A DNA stretch of 64,000 nucleotides from Herbaspirillum robiniae (lineage in GTDB: Bacteria > Pseudomonadota > Gammaproteobacteria > Burkholderiales > Burkholderiaceae_D). A program made the translations under genes and the position numbers. This document shows positions 7,289 to 16,276 of this stretch, piece by piece. The stretch's first letter is position 1. Every line of letters starts with the position of its first letter. The stretch lies in contig NZ_NJGU01000002.1 in assembly GCF_002213415.1 (NCBI RefSeq), forward strand, positions 1-64,000. Reading direction: 5' to 3'. A model generated the notes under the pieces. It ran no database searches, was not told where the DNA came from, and saw only the letters and a list, made by a program, of their open reading frames with translations.

Positions 7289-8479
7289 TCAGTTGCGGCT
7301 GGACAAGGGCAGGCGCAGGCACACCAGCGTGCCCGGCCCGCCCCGCGCGCCATCATCTGGTGCAAAACGCGCACCAGCGATGACCAGCGCGCCACCGAAG
7401 TGCAGCGCGCGCTCGCGCATGCCCATCACGCCATAGGACGTCGACGCCTCCAGCGCATCGCGCGCGGCGCCCACGCCGTTGTCTTCCACCTCCATGGCCA
7501 GCTCCGCCGGCGTCAGGCGCACGGCGATGCGCACCTGCGTGGCCTGTGCGTGGCGCGCCACGTTGGACAGCATTTCCTGGAAGATGCGAAAGGCCGCCGT
7601 GGCCTTGGCGCCGTCCGGCACGAAGGCCTCCGGCGCGATGTCGAACTCCACTTCGCAGGGCAACTCGGTGGCCTCGGAGAACTCCTGCACCTGCCACTCC
7701 AGCGCCGCGATCAGGCCCTGGTGGTCGAGGATGCTCGGGCGCAGGTCGGTGATGATGCGCCCGACGTTGTCCACCGCCGTCTCGATCAGGCGGTTCATCG
7801 CCTCGCACTTGCGCGCCACCGGCTCGCGGTCGTCCACGCGCTTGGCCATCCAGTTCACATCGAGCTTCAGCGCCACCAGCAGGCTGCCCAGCTCGTCGTG
7901 GATCTCGCGCGCGATGCGGGTGCGCTCATCCTCGCGCACCGAATGCGCGTGCGCCGACAACTGCCGCACTTGCCTGAGCGCCGCCGACAGCTCGCGCGTG
8001 CGCTCGGCCACGCGCAGCTCCAGCTCCGCCTTGGCGCGCTGCAACTGTTCCTCGGCCAGCCGCCGCTTGGAAATGTCGCTGAACGTGATCACCGCGCCGC
8101 GCACCTGGCCGCCGTCGACGATCTGGTAAGAGGAATATTCCACCGGAAAGGAAGTGCCGTCGGCGCGCCAGAACACCTCCTGGTCGACCCGGCACGACTC
8201 GCCCTTGCGAAAGGCCATCAGGATCGGACACGCCTCCTCCGGATAGTGCCCGCCGTGCTCGTGGCTGTGGTGCGCCAGGTCGTGCATGTTCTTGCCCAGC
8301 ACCTGCTCCACCCGATAGCCCAGCATGTCGGCCCCGGCGCGATTGATGAAGGTGCAGCGGCCGTCGAGGTCGATGCCGTAGATGCCTTCGCCGGTGGAGT
8401 CGAGAAGAAGGGTGAGCTTGTCCCTCAGCAAGTCGGAATCGCTGCCTGTGCTGTGGACATCTGAAATGAGCGGCATCAT
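7289..8479 (-). CDS. PAS-domain sensor histidine kinase (NarX/DegS-type)
   Basis: About 396 residues from the ATG at 8479. Upstream in-frame starts exist (a TTG at 8554) and the true start is uncertain. A PAS domain comes first (LLDSTGEGIYGIDLDG through VITFSDISKRR, residues about 20-145), then a coiled linker (AEEQLQRAKAELELRVAERT), a HisKA_3 dimerisation helix with the phospho-His in RIAREIHDELGS, and a HATPase domain with VEDNGVGA and GMRERA motifs. No membrane segment is visible, so it should be a cytoplasmic sensor, perhaps of a ligand or redox state bound by PAS. It pairs with the response regulator that follows. Confidence 0.9.
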   Translation of the reverse strand: MMPLISDVHSTGSDSDLLRDKLTLLLDSTGEGIYGIDLDGRCTFINRAGADMLGYRVEQVLGKNMHDLAHHSHEHGGHYPEEACPILMAFRKGESCRVDQEVFWRADGTSFPVEYSSYQIVDGGQVRGAVITFSDISKRRLAEEQLQRAKAELELRVAERTRELSAALRQVRQLSAHAHSVREDERTRIAREIHDELGSLLVALKLDVNWMAKRVDDREPVARKCEAMNRLIETAVDNVGRIITDLRPSILDHQGLIAALEWQVQEFSEATELPCEVEFDIAPEAFVPDGAKATAAFRIFQEMLSNVARHAQATQVRIAVRLTPAELAMEVEDNGVGAARDALEASTSYGVMGMRERALHFGGALVIAGARFAPDDGARGGPGTLVCLRLPLSSRN

Positions 8480-8585
8480 GCGCCGTTTTGCAGCAAGGGG
8501 CGTGCCATCCGGCGCCACATTGTGCGAACAAGAAAAAAGCCGCCAGATGGCCAATTCCGTTCAGTCAAGCATGACAACTTGACCC

Positions 8586-8675
8586 GTCATCCTGACGAAA
8601 GTCAGGATCCAGCGGCTTTCGTCGCGCATAGATGGCCGCTGAACGACGCCGGGCCCTGACTTTCGTCAGGGTGAC
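8586..8675. repeat. Dispersed copy of the palindromic GTCATCC...GATGAC repeat
   Basis: Begins GTCATCCTGACGAAAGTCAG and ends CTGACTTTCGTCAGGGTGAC. The ends are inverted repeats of each other and related to the 155-bp tandem array at 6208. It lies between the histidine kinase start and the stop of the short-chain dehydrogenase, where it may act as a transcript end for the latter. The rest of this 260-bp gap shows no gene. Confidence 0.8.
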
Positions 8676-8742
8676 GCAGACAATGTTGGCTTCACTGAAC
8701 GGCATTGCGCCAGATGGCGGCTTTTCCCGGCGAGGCCAGAAT

Positions 8743-9504
8743 TCAAGGCATGTACTGTCCGCCATTGACCTCAATGATCTGCCCCGTCACATACCCCGAC
8801 ATCTGCTCCGACGCCAGGTAGAGGAAGGCCCCGCTGCATTCGTCCGGGTCGCCGATGCGGCCCATGGGGATGGTCTTGCGGAAGGCTTCCAGCTGTTCGG
8901 GGGTGGTGAAGCGTTCCTGGAACGGGGTCATGATCACGCCCGGGGCGACGGCGTTGACGCGGATCTTGTCGGCCAGCAGCTCCTTGGCCATGCCGCGTGT
9001 GATGGTACTGACGAAGCCCTTGGAGGCCGCATAGATCAGCGCGCCGGGGCCGCCGCCGTGGCGCGCCGCGACCGAGGTGACGTTGATGATGTTGCCGCCG
9101 CCCTGGCCGCGCATGACGGGGATCACCGCGCGCGTGAAGGCGACCACCGAGCGGGCGTTGATGTTGACGATGTCGTCGAACAGCTCGTCGGTGACCTTTT
9201 CCAGCGGTTCGCGCTTGACCAGGCTGCCGGCGTTGTTGATCAGCACGTCGATGCGACCGAGCTGCTCGACCGCGGAGGCGACCGCCTTGTTGATGGCGTT
9301 GCTGTCGCGCACGTCGGCGCCGATGGTGATGGCCTTGCTGCCGGTTTCGCGCACGTCGGCGGCGACCAGTTCGGCTTCTTTGGCCGAGCTGTTGTAGTGG
9401 ACCACGACGTGGGCGCCGCGGGCGCCGAAGGCGCGGGCTGCGGCGGCGCCGATACCGGTGCTCGCGCCGCTGATGAAGACGACTTTTCCTGCCAGATCCA
9501 GCAT
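8743..9504 (-). CDS. Short-chain dehydrogenase/reductase (SDR)
   Basis: 253 residues from the ATG at 9504, chosen for AGGAGA 6 bases upstream. The Rossmann NAD(P) motif GASTGIG lies at about residues 12-18, NNAG at about 90, and the catalytic Ser/Tyr/Lys set appears in NVTSVA and YAASKG (YxxxK). The C-terminus EVNGGQYMP is typical of classical SDRs of the FabG/glucose-dehydrogenase type. It oxidises or reduces an alcohol/ketone substrate that cannot be named from sequence. It follows a FadR-type regulator on the same strand, next to tartrate genes, so a hydroxy-acid or sugar-acid substrate is plausible. Confidence 0.9.
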   Translation of the reverse strand: MLDLAGKVVFISGASTGIGAAAARAFGARGAHVVVHYNSSAKEAELVAADVRETGSKAITIGADVRDSNAINKAVASAVEQLGRIDVLINNAGSLVKREPLEKVTDELFDDIVNINARSVVAFTRAVIPVMRGQGGGNIINVTSVAARHGGGPGALIYAASKGFVSTITRGMAKELLADKIRVNAVAPGVIMTPFQERFTTPEQLEAFRKTIPMGRIGDPDECSGAFLYLASEQMSGYVTGQIIEVNGGQYMP

Positions 9505-9699
9505 GGTGTTCTCCTGTGAAGATGAAACGCTTATCGGTCGTTCATGCTCCGGCTTGCTGGTAGGCGGCCCTGCGCCCTGCCGGTATCGCTTGTTCTGATT
9601 CGGGTGTTGCGGGCATCGCGGCATCCGCCGCGAAGGTGCTGCCGCGCCGCCGTTGTGGAGAGCCGCGCGGGGCGGCAACGACGGCGCTTCGATTGCAAA

Positions 9700-10419
9700 T
9701 CAGTCGTGCACCGACTCGTCCTTCCTGGGTGCGGCGCCGCGGTAGGCGTCGCGCACGTGGATCAGGTGGTTGCGCATGGCGTCGGAGGCCTTCTGCGGAT
9801 CGCGCGCTTTGAGGGCGTCGAGGATCTCGCGGTGGTCCTGCAGGCTGCGCTCCAGCGTGGCCGGAATGCGCGAGGTGATGGTGCGGCTCTTCTTGCCCAG
9901 CATGTAGAGGCTGCCGGCGATGCTTTGCAGGAAGGGGTTGTTGCAGGCCTCGATGATGGCCTCGTGGAATTCGACGTCGGCGGCGGCGAAGGCGGCCGGG
10001 TCCGACAGCAGGCGCGCCTCGTCCTCGACGTTGGCGACCAGCCGGTTCAGCTCGGCGTCGTCGATGTGCGTGGCGGCCAGCGCGGCCACGCCGGTCTCGA
10101 TGATCAGGCGCGCGTCGAACAGCGCCTCCAGCGTGCCGGCGTTGAGGTCGATGATCATCTCCAGCGGCTCCAGCAGCTCGCGCGTTTCCAGCGAACTGAC
10201 GAAGGTGCCCTCGCCCTGGCGGATGCGCAGCAGGCCCAGCAGCGCCAGGCCGCGGATGGCCTCGCGCACGGCCGGACGGCCCACGCCCAGCATGGCCGCG
10301 AGCTCGCGCTCGGGCGGCAGCTGCTGGTCCGGTTTCAGCAGGCCGCTGCGGATCATGGTCAGCAAGCGCTGGGCGACTTGCTCGGAAATGGACTTCTGGA
10401 CGATGGGATCAAAAGACAT
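9700..10419 (-). CDS. FadR-subfamily GntR transcriptional regulator
   Basis: 239 residues. The N-terminal winged helix-turn-helix (ISEQVAQRLLTMIRSG, ERELAAMLGVGRPAVREAIR, then RQGEGTFV) precedes an FCD ligand domain with its Asp/His metal-type residues (IIETGVAALAATHIDDAELN, EFHEAIIEACNN). This subgroup usually responds to a carboxylate or sugar acid. It sits between the tartrate transporter gene and the SDR gene, all leftward, and a FadR-like half-palindrome (10501-10511) lies about 80 bp upstream of its start, consistent with autoregulation. Confidence 0.92.
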   Translation of the reverse strand: MSFDPIVQKSISEQVAQRLLTMIRSGLLKPDQQLPPERELAAMLGVGRPAVREAIRGLALLGLLRIRQGEGTFVSSLETRELLEPLEMIIDLNAGTLEALFDARLIIETGVAALAATHIDDAELNRLVANVEDEARLLSDPAAFAAADVEFHEAIIEACNNPFLQSIAGSLYMLGKKSRTITSRIPATLERSLQDHREILDALKARDPQKASDAMRNHLIHVRDAYRGAAPRKDESVHD

Positions 10420-10500
10420 GCTGTCGGGATGAGTGCCTAAGGGTCGGATGAATCATTGCCATGCAGGCAACGTCTTGCTGGCCGCCGGCTGCGCCGGGAA

Positions 10501-10511
10501 AGGTAAGACCA
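10501..10511. promoter_or_regulatory. Candidate FadR-type operator (AGGTAAGACCA)
   Basis: Matches the FadR-family consensus TGGT-N3-ACCA at seven of eight fixed positions. It lies in the 330-bp gap between the FadR-type regulator start and the stop of the MFS gene. Apart from this site and the terminator at 10603-10626 I see nothing else in the gap. Confidence 0.4.
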
Positions 10512-10602
10512 ATGGCTGTGGAGGATAGGTACCCGGGGCGCAAGTGTCAAGCTGCGGGAATGGCCGCCGGCGCTGCTGCGATGCGGGATAGCGCCCAAAA
10601 GA

Positions 10603-10626
10603 CAAACGGACCCGCAGGTCCGTTTG
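10603..10626 (-). terminator. Terminator-like hairpin after the tartrate operon
   Basis: CAAACGGACC, loop CGCA, GGTCCGTTTG: a perfect 10-bp stem. Read leftward it is followed by TCTTTT, a weak U-tract. It lies about 125 bp beyond the stop of the last tartrate-operon gene and before the regulator's upstream region. Confidence 0.6.
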
Positions 10627-10751
10627 CCAGGCTCATCCATGGCGATGCCGATGCCCGATGTCAGAACAGCAGGCGGCGATGCGCCCGCGCCACGCGAGCG
10701 GCATAGGCGCGCAGGCGCAGCAGCAGCATGCCAAGCCGCACCGGGGCCCGC

Positions 10752-12062
10752 TCACGCGCCATGGCTGGGCTTGGCGACGCCCGCATGCTGGCGTGTCTGG
10801 CGGCTCAGCATCAGCGTCACCACCGCCGACAGCGCCAGCGTGGCCGCCACCACATACAGTCCGGCGGTATAGCTGCCGGTGCTGTTCTTCAACCAGCCGA
10901 TGGCGAACGGGCCGACGAAGCCGCCCAGGTTGCCCAGCGAGTTGATCATCGCGATGCCGGCTGCGGCCCCCGCGCCGGAGAGGAAGGTGCTGGGCATGGC
11001 CCACAGCGGCGCCTTGGCCGAGCTGATGCCCACGTTCACCACCACCAGCGACAAGACCACGAACAGCGCGGTCGTCGCATTGCCCGCCAGCAGGAAGCCC
11101 ACGCAGGCCAGCACGCAGGGAATCACCACGTGCCAGGTGCGCTCGCCGCTGCGGTCGGAATGACGCGCCCACAGCACCATGGCCACCACCGCCACCACGC
11201 TGGGCACGCCGGTCAGCAGGCCGGTCTGGAACGGCGTGAAGCCGAACTCGCGGATCATCAGCGGCGCCCACAGGCCCAGCGTGTAGAGGCCGGCCGAGGT
11301 GCCGAAATAGATCAGCGCCAGCGCCAGCACGCGCAGGTCCTTCAGCGCGCTCCATGCGCTGGCGGTGTGGCCGTGGCCGCCCTTCTTGGCATCGGCCTCC
11401 GACTTCAGCCGCGCCACCAGCCATGCGCGCTCGTCGTCGGCCAGCCAGTGCGCCTGCTCGGGCTTGTCGGTCAGGAACTTCAGCACCACGAAACCGAGCA
11501 CCACCGCCGGCGCGGCCTCGATGATGTAGAGCATCTGCCAGTCGGCCAGGCCGAACATCGGCGGCAGCTGCATGATCGCGCCCGACAGCGGCGAACCCAG
11601 CGCCACCGAGATGGGCGCCGCGGCCATGAACCAGGCCGCGGCCACCGCGCGCTGCTTGGCCGGGAACCACAGCGAGAGATACAGGATGATGCCGGGGAAG
11701 AAGCCGGCCTCGGCCACGCCCAGCAGGAAGCGCAGCACATAGAAGCTGTTGGGCCCGGTGGCGAAGGCAGAGATTGCCGAGATCAGGCCCCAGGTCACCA
11801 TCACGCGGGCGATCCAGATGCGCGCGCCGACCTTGTGCAGGATGAGGTTGGACGGCACCTCAAACAGGAAGTAGCCGATGAAGAACAGCCCGCCGCCCAG
11901 GCCGAAGGCGGTCGGCGACAGGCCCAGGTCCTTGTTCATCGTGATGGCGGCAAAGCCCACGTTGACGCGGTCGAGGAAGCTGATGAAGTACAGCAGCATC
12001 ACGAACGGAATGATGCGCCACATGAGTTTGCGGGATACGCGTGCTTCGATATCGGTGTTCAT
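10752..12062 (-). CDS. ttuB: MFS transporter, anion:cation symporter type (probable tartrate transporter)
   Basis: 436 residues and about 12 membrane helices, starting MNTDIEARVSRKLMWRIIPF behind a near-ideal AAGGAGG site. The motif FISFLDRVNVGFAAITMNKD in helix 1 is characteristic of the ACS family (tartrate, glucarate and phthalate permeases). It belongs to the ttu cluster (tartrate dehydrogenase, hydroxypyruvate reductase and pyruvate kinase upstream) and corresponds to ttuB of Agrobacterium vitis, although here it comes last rather than first. It should import tartrate or a related hydroxy-dicarboxylate with protons. Confidence 0.85.
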   Translation of the reverse strand: MNTDIEARVSRKLMWRIIPFVMLLYFISFLDRVNVGFAAITMNKDLGLSPTAFGLGGGLFFIGYFLFEVPSNLILHKVGARIWIARVMVTWGLISAISAFATGPNSFYVLRFLLGVAEAGFFPGIILYLSLWFPAKQRAVAAAWFMAAAPISVALGSPLSGAIMQLPPMFGLADWQMLYIIEAAPAVVLGFVVLKFLTDKPEQAHWLADDERAWLVARLKSEADAKKGGHGHTASAWSALKDLRVLALALIYFGTSAGLYTLGLWAPLMIREFGFTPFQTGLLTGVPSVVAVVAMVLWARHSDRSGERTWHVVIPCVLACVGFLLAGNATTALFVVLSLVVVNVGISSAKAPLWAMPSTFLSGAGAAAGIAMINSLGNLGGFVGPFAIGWLKNSTGSYTAGLYVVAATLALSAVVTLMLSRQTRQHAGVAKPSHGA

Positions 12063-12200
12063 TGTCTCCTCCTTGGAGAGGTTGGGTCCGGTTGCAAAAA
12101 TGCGGAGAGGCGTCTTGCCTGCCGGCGGCATGGCTGCTTGCCGGCGGCGGTTCTTTTTTTGTTCTTCCGGTACTGCGGGAATAAGGGTCGTCCAGCCTCC

Positions 12201-13619
12201 TCAGGCGATCTGCGCCAGTTGCAGCAGGTTGGTGGTGCCCGGCGTGCCGAAGGGCATGCCGGCGGAAATCACGATGGTCTGGCCGCTGCTGCCAAAGCCT
12301 TCTTCGCTGACGGTGCGGCAGGCCAGCGCGCCGACCTCGCCCGCATCCAGAACCTCATGGCACAGCACCGGGTGCACGCCCCAGGCCAGCGCCAGCCGGC
12401 GCGCAATGGCGCGGCTGGGCGTCATGCCCAGGATGGGCAGGCCGGGCCGCTCGCGCGCCATGCGCAGCGCGGAGTGGCCGGAGGTGGTGTAGGCCACGGT
12501 CGCGGCGGCGTCCAGCAGGCCGGCGACGTGCCGCATGGCGTAGCCGATGGCGTCGGAAAACTCCGCGCGCGGCGCCGAGTGCGAGGCGGCAATCGCATCG
12601 CGGTAATAGGGATCGTGCTCGGTGCGGCCGATGATCAGGTCCATGGTGCGCACCGCCTCCACCGGCCAGGCGCCGCTGGCCGACTCGGCCGACAGCATCA
12701 CGGCGTCGGCGCCGTCGTAGATGGCGGTGGCAACGTCGGAGGCCTCGGCGCGCGTGGGCACGGGCGAGGTCACCATGGACTCCAGCATCTGGGTGGCCAC
12801 GATGACCGGCTTGCCGGCGCGGCGGCAGGCGCGCACGATGCGCTTCTGCAAGGCCGGCACCTGTTCGGCCGGCAGCTCCACGCCCAAGTCGCCGCGCGCC
12901 ACCATGACGGCGTCGGCCTCGGCCACGATCTCGGCCAGCAGGTGGATCGCGGCCGGCTTCTCCAGCTTGGCCACGATGGCCGCGCGGCTGCCGGCGATGG
13001 CGCGCACCTCGCGGATATCTTCCGGGCGCTGCACGAAGGACAGCGCCACCCAATCCACGCCCAGCTCCAGCCCGAAGGCCAGGTCGCGCCTGTCCTTGGC
13101 GGTCATGGCCGAGACCGGCAGCACCACGTCGGGCACATTCACGCCCTTGCGCTCGGACAGCAAGCCGCCGACCTCGACCACGGTGTCGGCGAAGTCCGGT
13201 CCGCAGCGCAGCACCTTCAGGCGGATGCGGCCATCGTCCAGCAGCAGGCAGGCGCCGGGCTGCAGCGCGGCGAAGATTTCCGGATGCGGCAGCGCCACGC
13301 GGGCGGAGGTGCCGGGCGTTGCCGCGTCCAGGTCGAGGCGAAAAGGCGCGCCCTCCTCCAGCCGCACCGGTCCGGCGACGAAGGTGGCGATGCGCAGCTT
13401 GGGACCTTGCAGGTCGAGCAGCACGCCGATGGGACGCCGGGTCTCGGCCTCGATCTCGCGGATCAACTGCAGGCGGCGGCGATGGTCCTCATGGCTGCCG
13501 TGGCTGAAGTTGAGGCGAAACACATCCACGCCGGCGGCGAACAGCGCGGCGATGGTGGCGCGTTCGCTGCTGGCGGGACCCAGCGTGGCGACGATCTTGG
13601 CGTTACGGTGTCGGCGCAT
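12201..13619 (-). CDS. ttuE: Pyruvate kinase, tartrate-operon paralogue
   Basis: 472 residues from the ATG at 13619, which has AGGGAG 6 bases upstream. Recognisable motifs are KIVATLGPAS at the N-terminus, FRLNFSHGSHEDH, the phosphoryl-transfer Lys region VAKLEKPAAIHLL, the Mg-binding MVARGDLGVELP, and TQMLESM with a following ADVATA-like region. It makes ATP and pyruvate from phosphoenolpyruvate. In A. vitis a dedicated pyruvate kinase (TtuE) closes the tartrate pathway after glycerate, and this gene sits in the same context. Its start overlaps the end of ttuD by 17 bp, implying coupled translation. It is likely a second, inducible isozyme. Confidence 0.92.
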   Translation of the reverse strand: MRRHRNAKIVATLGPASSERATIAALFAAGVDVFRLNFSHGSHEDHRRRLQLIREIEAETRRPIGVLLDLQGPKLRIATFVAGPVRLEEGAPFRLDLDAATPGTSARVALPHPEIFAALQPGACLLLDDGRIRLKVLRCGPDFADTVVEVGGLLSERKGVNVPDVVLPVSAMTAKDRRDLAFGLELGVDWVALSFVQRPEDIREVRAIAGSRAAIVAKLEKPAAIHLLAEIVAEADAVMVARGDLGVELPAEQVPALQKRIVRACRRAGKPVIVATQMLESMVTSPVPTRAEASDVATAIYDGADAVMLSAESASGAWPVEAVRTMDLIIGRTEHDPYYRDAIAASHSAPRAEFSDAIGYAMRHVAGLLDAAATVAYTTSGHSALRMARERPGLPILGMTPSRAIARRLALAWGVHPVLCHEVLDAGEVGALACRTVSEEGFGSSGQTIVISAGMPFGTPGTTNLLQLAQIA

Positions 13620-14952
13620 GCGACGCTCCCTGTTGTTGTGATGGGTGCAAGGGCGCGCCGACGTAGACGGCGCGAAAATCATTGACGTTGGTCAGCGTCG
13701 GCCCGGTCACCACCGAGTCGCCCAGCACCTGGAAGAAGCCATGGGCGTCGTTGTTCTCCAGGCAGGTCTGCGGCGGCCGGCCGGCGTGGCGGGCGCGCTC
13801 GAGCGTGTCGGGCCGCAGCAGCGCGCCGGCGATCTCTTCCCGGCCGTCGACGCCGTCGGTGTCGCCGGCCAGCGCGTGCACGCGCGCTTGGCCGTTGAGG
13901 GCGATGCCCATCGAGAGCAGGAACTCGACATTGCGCCCGCCGCGTCCGCTGCCGCGCACGGTGACGGTGGTCTCGCCGCCCGACAGCAGCACGCAGGGCG
14001 CGGCGAAGGGCTGGCCGCCGCGCGCCACCTGGCGTGCCAGCGCGGCCATCACCTTACCGACTTCGCGCGCCTCGCCTTCGATGGCGTCCGACAGGATGTG
14101 AGCCGCCACGCCATGCTGCGCGGCAAAGGCGGCGGCGGCCTCCAGCGCCATCTGCGGCGTGGCGATGAGATGCGTCTGCACGCCCGCCAGCCGCGCATCG
14201 TCCGCCTTGGGCGACTCGGCGCTGCCGTCGGCCAGCATGGCGCGCGCCTGCGGCGGCAGCGCGATGCCATAGCGCGCGACGATGGCCAGCGCGTCGGCGC
14301 AGGTGGTGGGATCGGCGACCGTGGGGCCGGAGGCGATGTCGTGCAGGCCGTCGGCCGGCACATCCGAAATCAGCAGGTTCAGCACGCGCGCCGGATGGCA
14401 GGCCGCGGCCAGCCGCCCGCCCTTGATGGCGGAAAGATGGCGGCGCACGCAGTTCATTTCGGAAATGGACGCGCCGCTGTCGAGCAGCGCCTGGTTGATG
14501 CGCTGCTTGTCGGCCAGCGTGAGCCCGGCCATCGGCAACGGCAGCAGCGCCGAGCCGCCGCCTGAGATCAGGCACACCACCAGGTCGTCCGGCGTGAGGC
14601 CGCCGACCAGTTGCAGCATGCGTGTGGCGGCCAGGAGTCCGTTCTGGTCAGGCACCGGATGCGCGGCCTCGACGATCTCGATGCGGCGGCAAGGCACGGC
14701 ATAGCCGTAGCGCGTGACCACCAGGCCCTCCAGCGGACCCGGCCAGTGCTCCTCGAAGGTGCGCGCCATCGCGGCCGAGGCCTTGCCGGCGCCGATCACG
14801 ATCAGCCGGCCGCGCGGCGGCGCAGGCAGGAATTGGGGAATGCGCAAGGCCGGCTGGGCGATCGCGATGGCGGCGTCGAACATGCCTGTGAGCAGGCGAT
14901 CGATGCGCTCGCGCTCGCTCACGGCGGCAGGCTGCGCGCGGTGAACAGGCAT
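13603..14952 (-). CDS. ttuD: Hydroxypyruvate reductase / glycerate 2-kinase family protein
   Basis: 449 residues of the DUF4147/MOFRL family: GRLIVIGAGKASAAMA, then the glycine-rich LISGGGSALLPLP, DVPADGLHDIASGPT, and the C-terminal MOFRL domain with LSGGETTVTVRGSGRGGRN and AGDTDGVDG. In tartrate clusters it is called TtuD (hydroxypyruvate reductase), but members of this family have been shown to be glycerate 2-kinases. Either way it carries the three-carbon product of tartrate toward phosphoglycerate, and the neighbouring pyruvate kinase favours the kinase reading. The start follows the ttuC stop by 123 bp, where a small hairpin sits. Confidence 0.9.
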   Translation of the reverse strand: MPVHRAQPAAVSERERIDRLLTGMFDAAIAIAQPALRIPQFLPAPPRGRLIVIGAGKASAAMARTFEEHWPGPLEGLVVTRYGYAVPCRRIEIVEAAHPVPDQNGLLAATRMLQLVGGLTPDDLVVCLISGGGSALLPLPMAGLTLADKQRINQALLDSGASISEMNCVRRHLSAIKGGRLAAACHPARVLNLLISDVPADGLHDIASGPTVADPTTCADALAIVARYGIALPPQARAMLADGSAESPKADDARLAGVQTHLIATPQMALEAAAAFAAQHGVAAHILSDAIEGEAREVGKVMAALARQVARGGQPFAAPCVLLSGGETTVTVRGSGRGGRNVEFLLSMGIALNGQARVHALAGDTDGVDGREEIAGALLRPDTLERARHAGRPPQTCLENNDAHGFFQVLGDSVVTGPTLTNVNDFRAVYVGAPLHPSQQQGASHAPTP

Positions 14953-15018
14953 GAGGTCTCCGACGGGTCACGCCGCGCAAGGCGGCGTCCCGGTTTCTTG
15001 TTGGAACAGGCGAATGGA

Positions 15019-15038
15019 TTCCCGCCGCAGGGCGGGAA
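15019..15038 (-). other. Intra-operon hairpin between ttuC and ttuD
   Basis: TTCCCGCC, loop GCAG, GGCGGGAA, an 8-bp perfect stem 37 bp beyond the ttuC stop. It has no U-tract, so it is more likely an mRNA-stability or attenuation element than a full terminator. Confidence 0.45.
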
Positions 15039-15075
15039 CTGCGGCGGCCGGTGGAAGGCGGCCGCCGGGTCAGGC

Positions 15076-16167
15076 TCAGGCGGCTTTCTGCACCTGCGCG
15101 GCCTTGGTGACGAAGGCGCAGACGGCCTCGGTCACCTGCGCGGTGGTCGCCTTGCCGCCGAGGTCGCCGGTGTGCAGAGCAGGATCGGCGGTGACGGCTT
15201 CGACCGCGCGCATGACCTGCGCGGCGGCTTCATGTTCGCCCAGGTGCTCCAGCATCATCACCACCGACCAGAAGGTGCCGACCGGGTTGGCCAGGCCTTT
15301 GCCCATGATGTCGAAGGCCGAGCCGTGGATGGGTTCGAACATCGACGGATAACGACGCTCGGGATCGATATTGCCGGTGGGCGCGATGCCCAGGCTGCCG
15401 GCCAGCGCGGCGGCCAGGTCGGACAGGATGTCGGCGTGCAGGTTGGTGGCGACGATGGTGTCCAGCGTGGCGGGACGGTTGACCATGCGCGCGGTGGCGG
15501 CGTCGACCAGCTCCTTGTCCCATTTCACGTCCGGGAACTCCTTGGCGACCTGCAGCGCGATCTCGTCCCACATCACCATCGCGTGGCGCTGGGCGTTGCT
15601 CTTGGTGATCACGGTCAACAGCTTGCGCGGACGCGACTGCGCCAGCTTGAAAGCGAAGCGCATGATGCGCTCGACGCCGGCGCGGGTCATCATCGAGACG
15701 TCGGTCGCCGCCTCGATCGGATGGCCCTGGTGCACACGGCCGCCGACGCCGGCGTATTCGCCCTCGGAGTTCTCGCGCACGATGACCCAGTTCAGGTCTT
15801 CCTGCTTGCAGCGCTTGAGCGGCGCGTCGATGCCGGGCAGGATGCGCGTCGGACGCACGTTGGCGTACTGGTCGAAGCCCTGGCAGATCTTCAGGCGCAG
15901 GCCCCACAGCGTGATGTGGTCGGGAATGTGCGGATCGCCGGCCGAGCCGAACAGGATGGCGTCCTTGCCGCGCAGCGCGTCCAGGCCGTCGGCCGGCATC
16001 ATGGCGCCGGTCTTGCGGTAGTAGTCGCCGCCCCAGTCGAAGTCTTCGAACTCGAAGGCGAACTTGCTGGTGGTGGCGGCCAGCGCCTCAAGCAGCTTGC
16101 GGCCGGCTGGAACCACTTCCTTGCCGATGCCGTCGCCCGGGATGGTTGCGATGCGGTATGTCTTCAT
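15076..16167 (-). CDS. ttuC: Tartrate dehydrogenase / D-malate dehydrogenase family
   Basis: 363 residues, the usual size. It has the isocitrate/isopropylmalate dehydrogenase fold: YRIATIPGDGIGKEVVP at the N-terminus, the substrate region VRENSEGEYAGVGGR, Lys in VITKSNAQRH, metal-binding Asp residues in NLHADILSDLAAAL, and the adenine-binding EPIHGSAFDIMGKG. The VRENSEGEY motif, rather than the Leu- or Ser-containing variants, is typical of tartrate/D-malate enzymes. It oxidises tartrate or decarboxylates D-malate with NAD+. First gene of the leftward ttu operon, divergent from the LysR gene. Confidence 0.92.
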   Translation of the reverse strand: MKTYRIATIPGDGIGKEVVPAGRKLLEALAATTSKFAFEFEDFDWGGDYYRKTGAMMPADGLDALRGKDAILFGSAGDPHIPDHITLWGLRLKICQGFDQYANVRPTRILPGIDAPLKRCKQEDLNWVIVRENSEGEYAGVGGRVHQGHPIEAATDVSMMTRAGVERIMRFAFKLAQSRPRKLLTVITKSNAQRHAMVMWDEIALQVAKEFPDVKWDKELVDAATARMVNRPATLDTIVATNLHADILSDLAAALAGSLGIAPTGNIDPERRYPSMFEPIHGSAFDIMGKGLANPVGTFWSVVMMLEHLGEHEAAAQVMRAVEAVTADPALHTGDLGGKATTAQVTEAVCAFVTKAAQVQKAA

Positions 16168-16255
16168 GTCTCCGGCCTTTCAAAAGATGTTTTGGTGCTG
16201 GCACTTTACCGGCGTTCTTTTGCAATAACCGGTGCTAAACTCAAAGCATCATTAA

Positions 16256-16268
16256 CTTTAAATTAAAG
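16256..16268. promoter_or_regulatory. Palindrome in the ttuC-ttuA divergent promoter region
   Basis: CTTTAA-A-TTAAAG, perfect, only 8 bp before the ATG of the LysR gene. The 109-bp region between the divergent genes is markedly AT-richer than the surroundings. A LysR autoregulation or activation site is plausible. Confidence 0.4.
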
Positions 16269-16276
16269 ATAAAGCC

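Noticed and set aside
10633-10730. Short basic peptide (MLLLRLRAYAARVARAHRRL) after the MFS gene
   Set aside because: No ribosome-binding site and only 22 codons; Arg-rich frames arise readily in this base composition.
10728-13685. 985-codon plus-strand open frame across the MFS and pyruvate kinase genes
   Set aside because: Composition is His/Gln/Arg-rich without motifs, and both genes on the other strand have full catalytic or membrane signatures and good ribosome sites.
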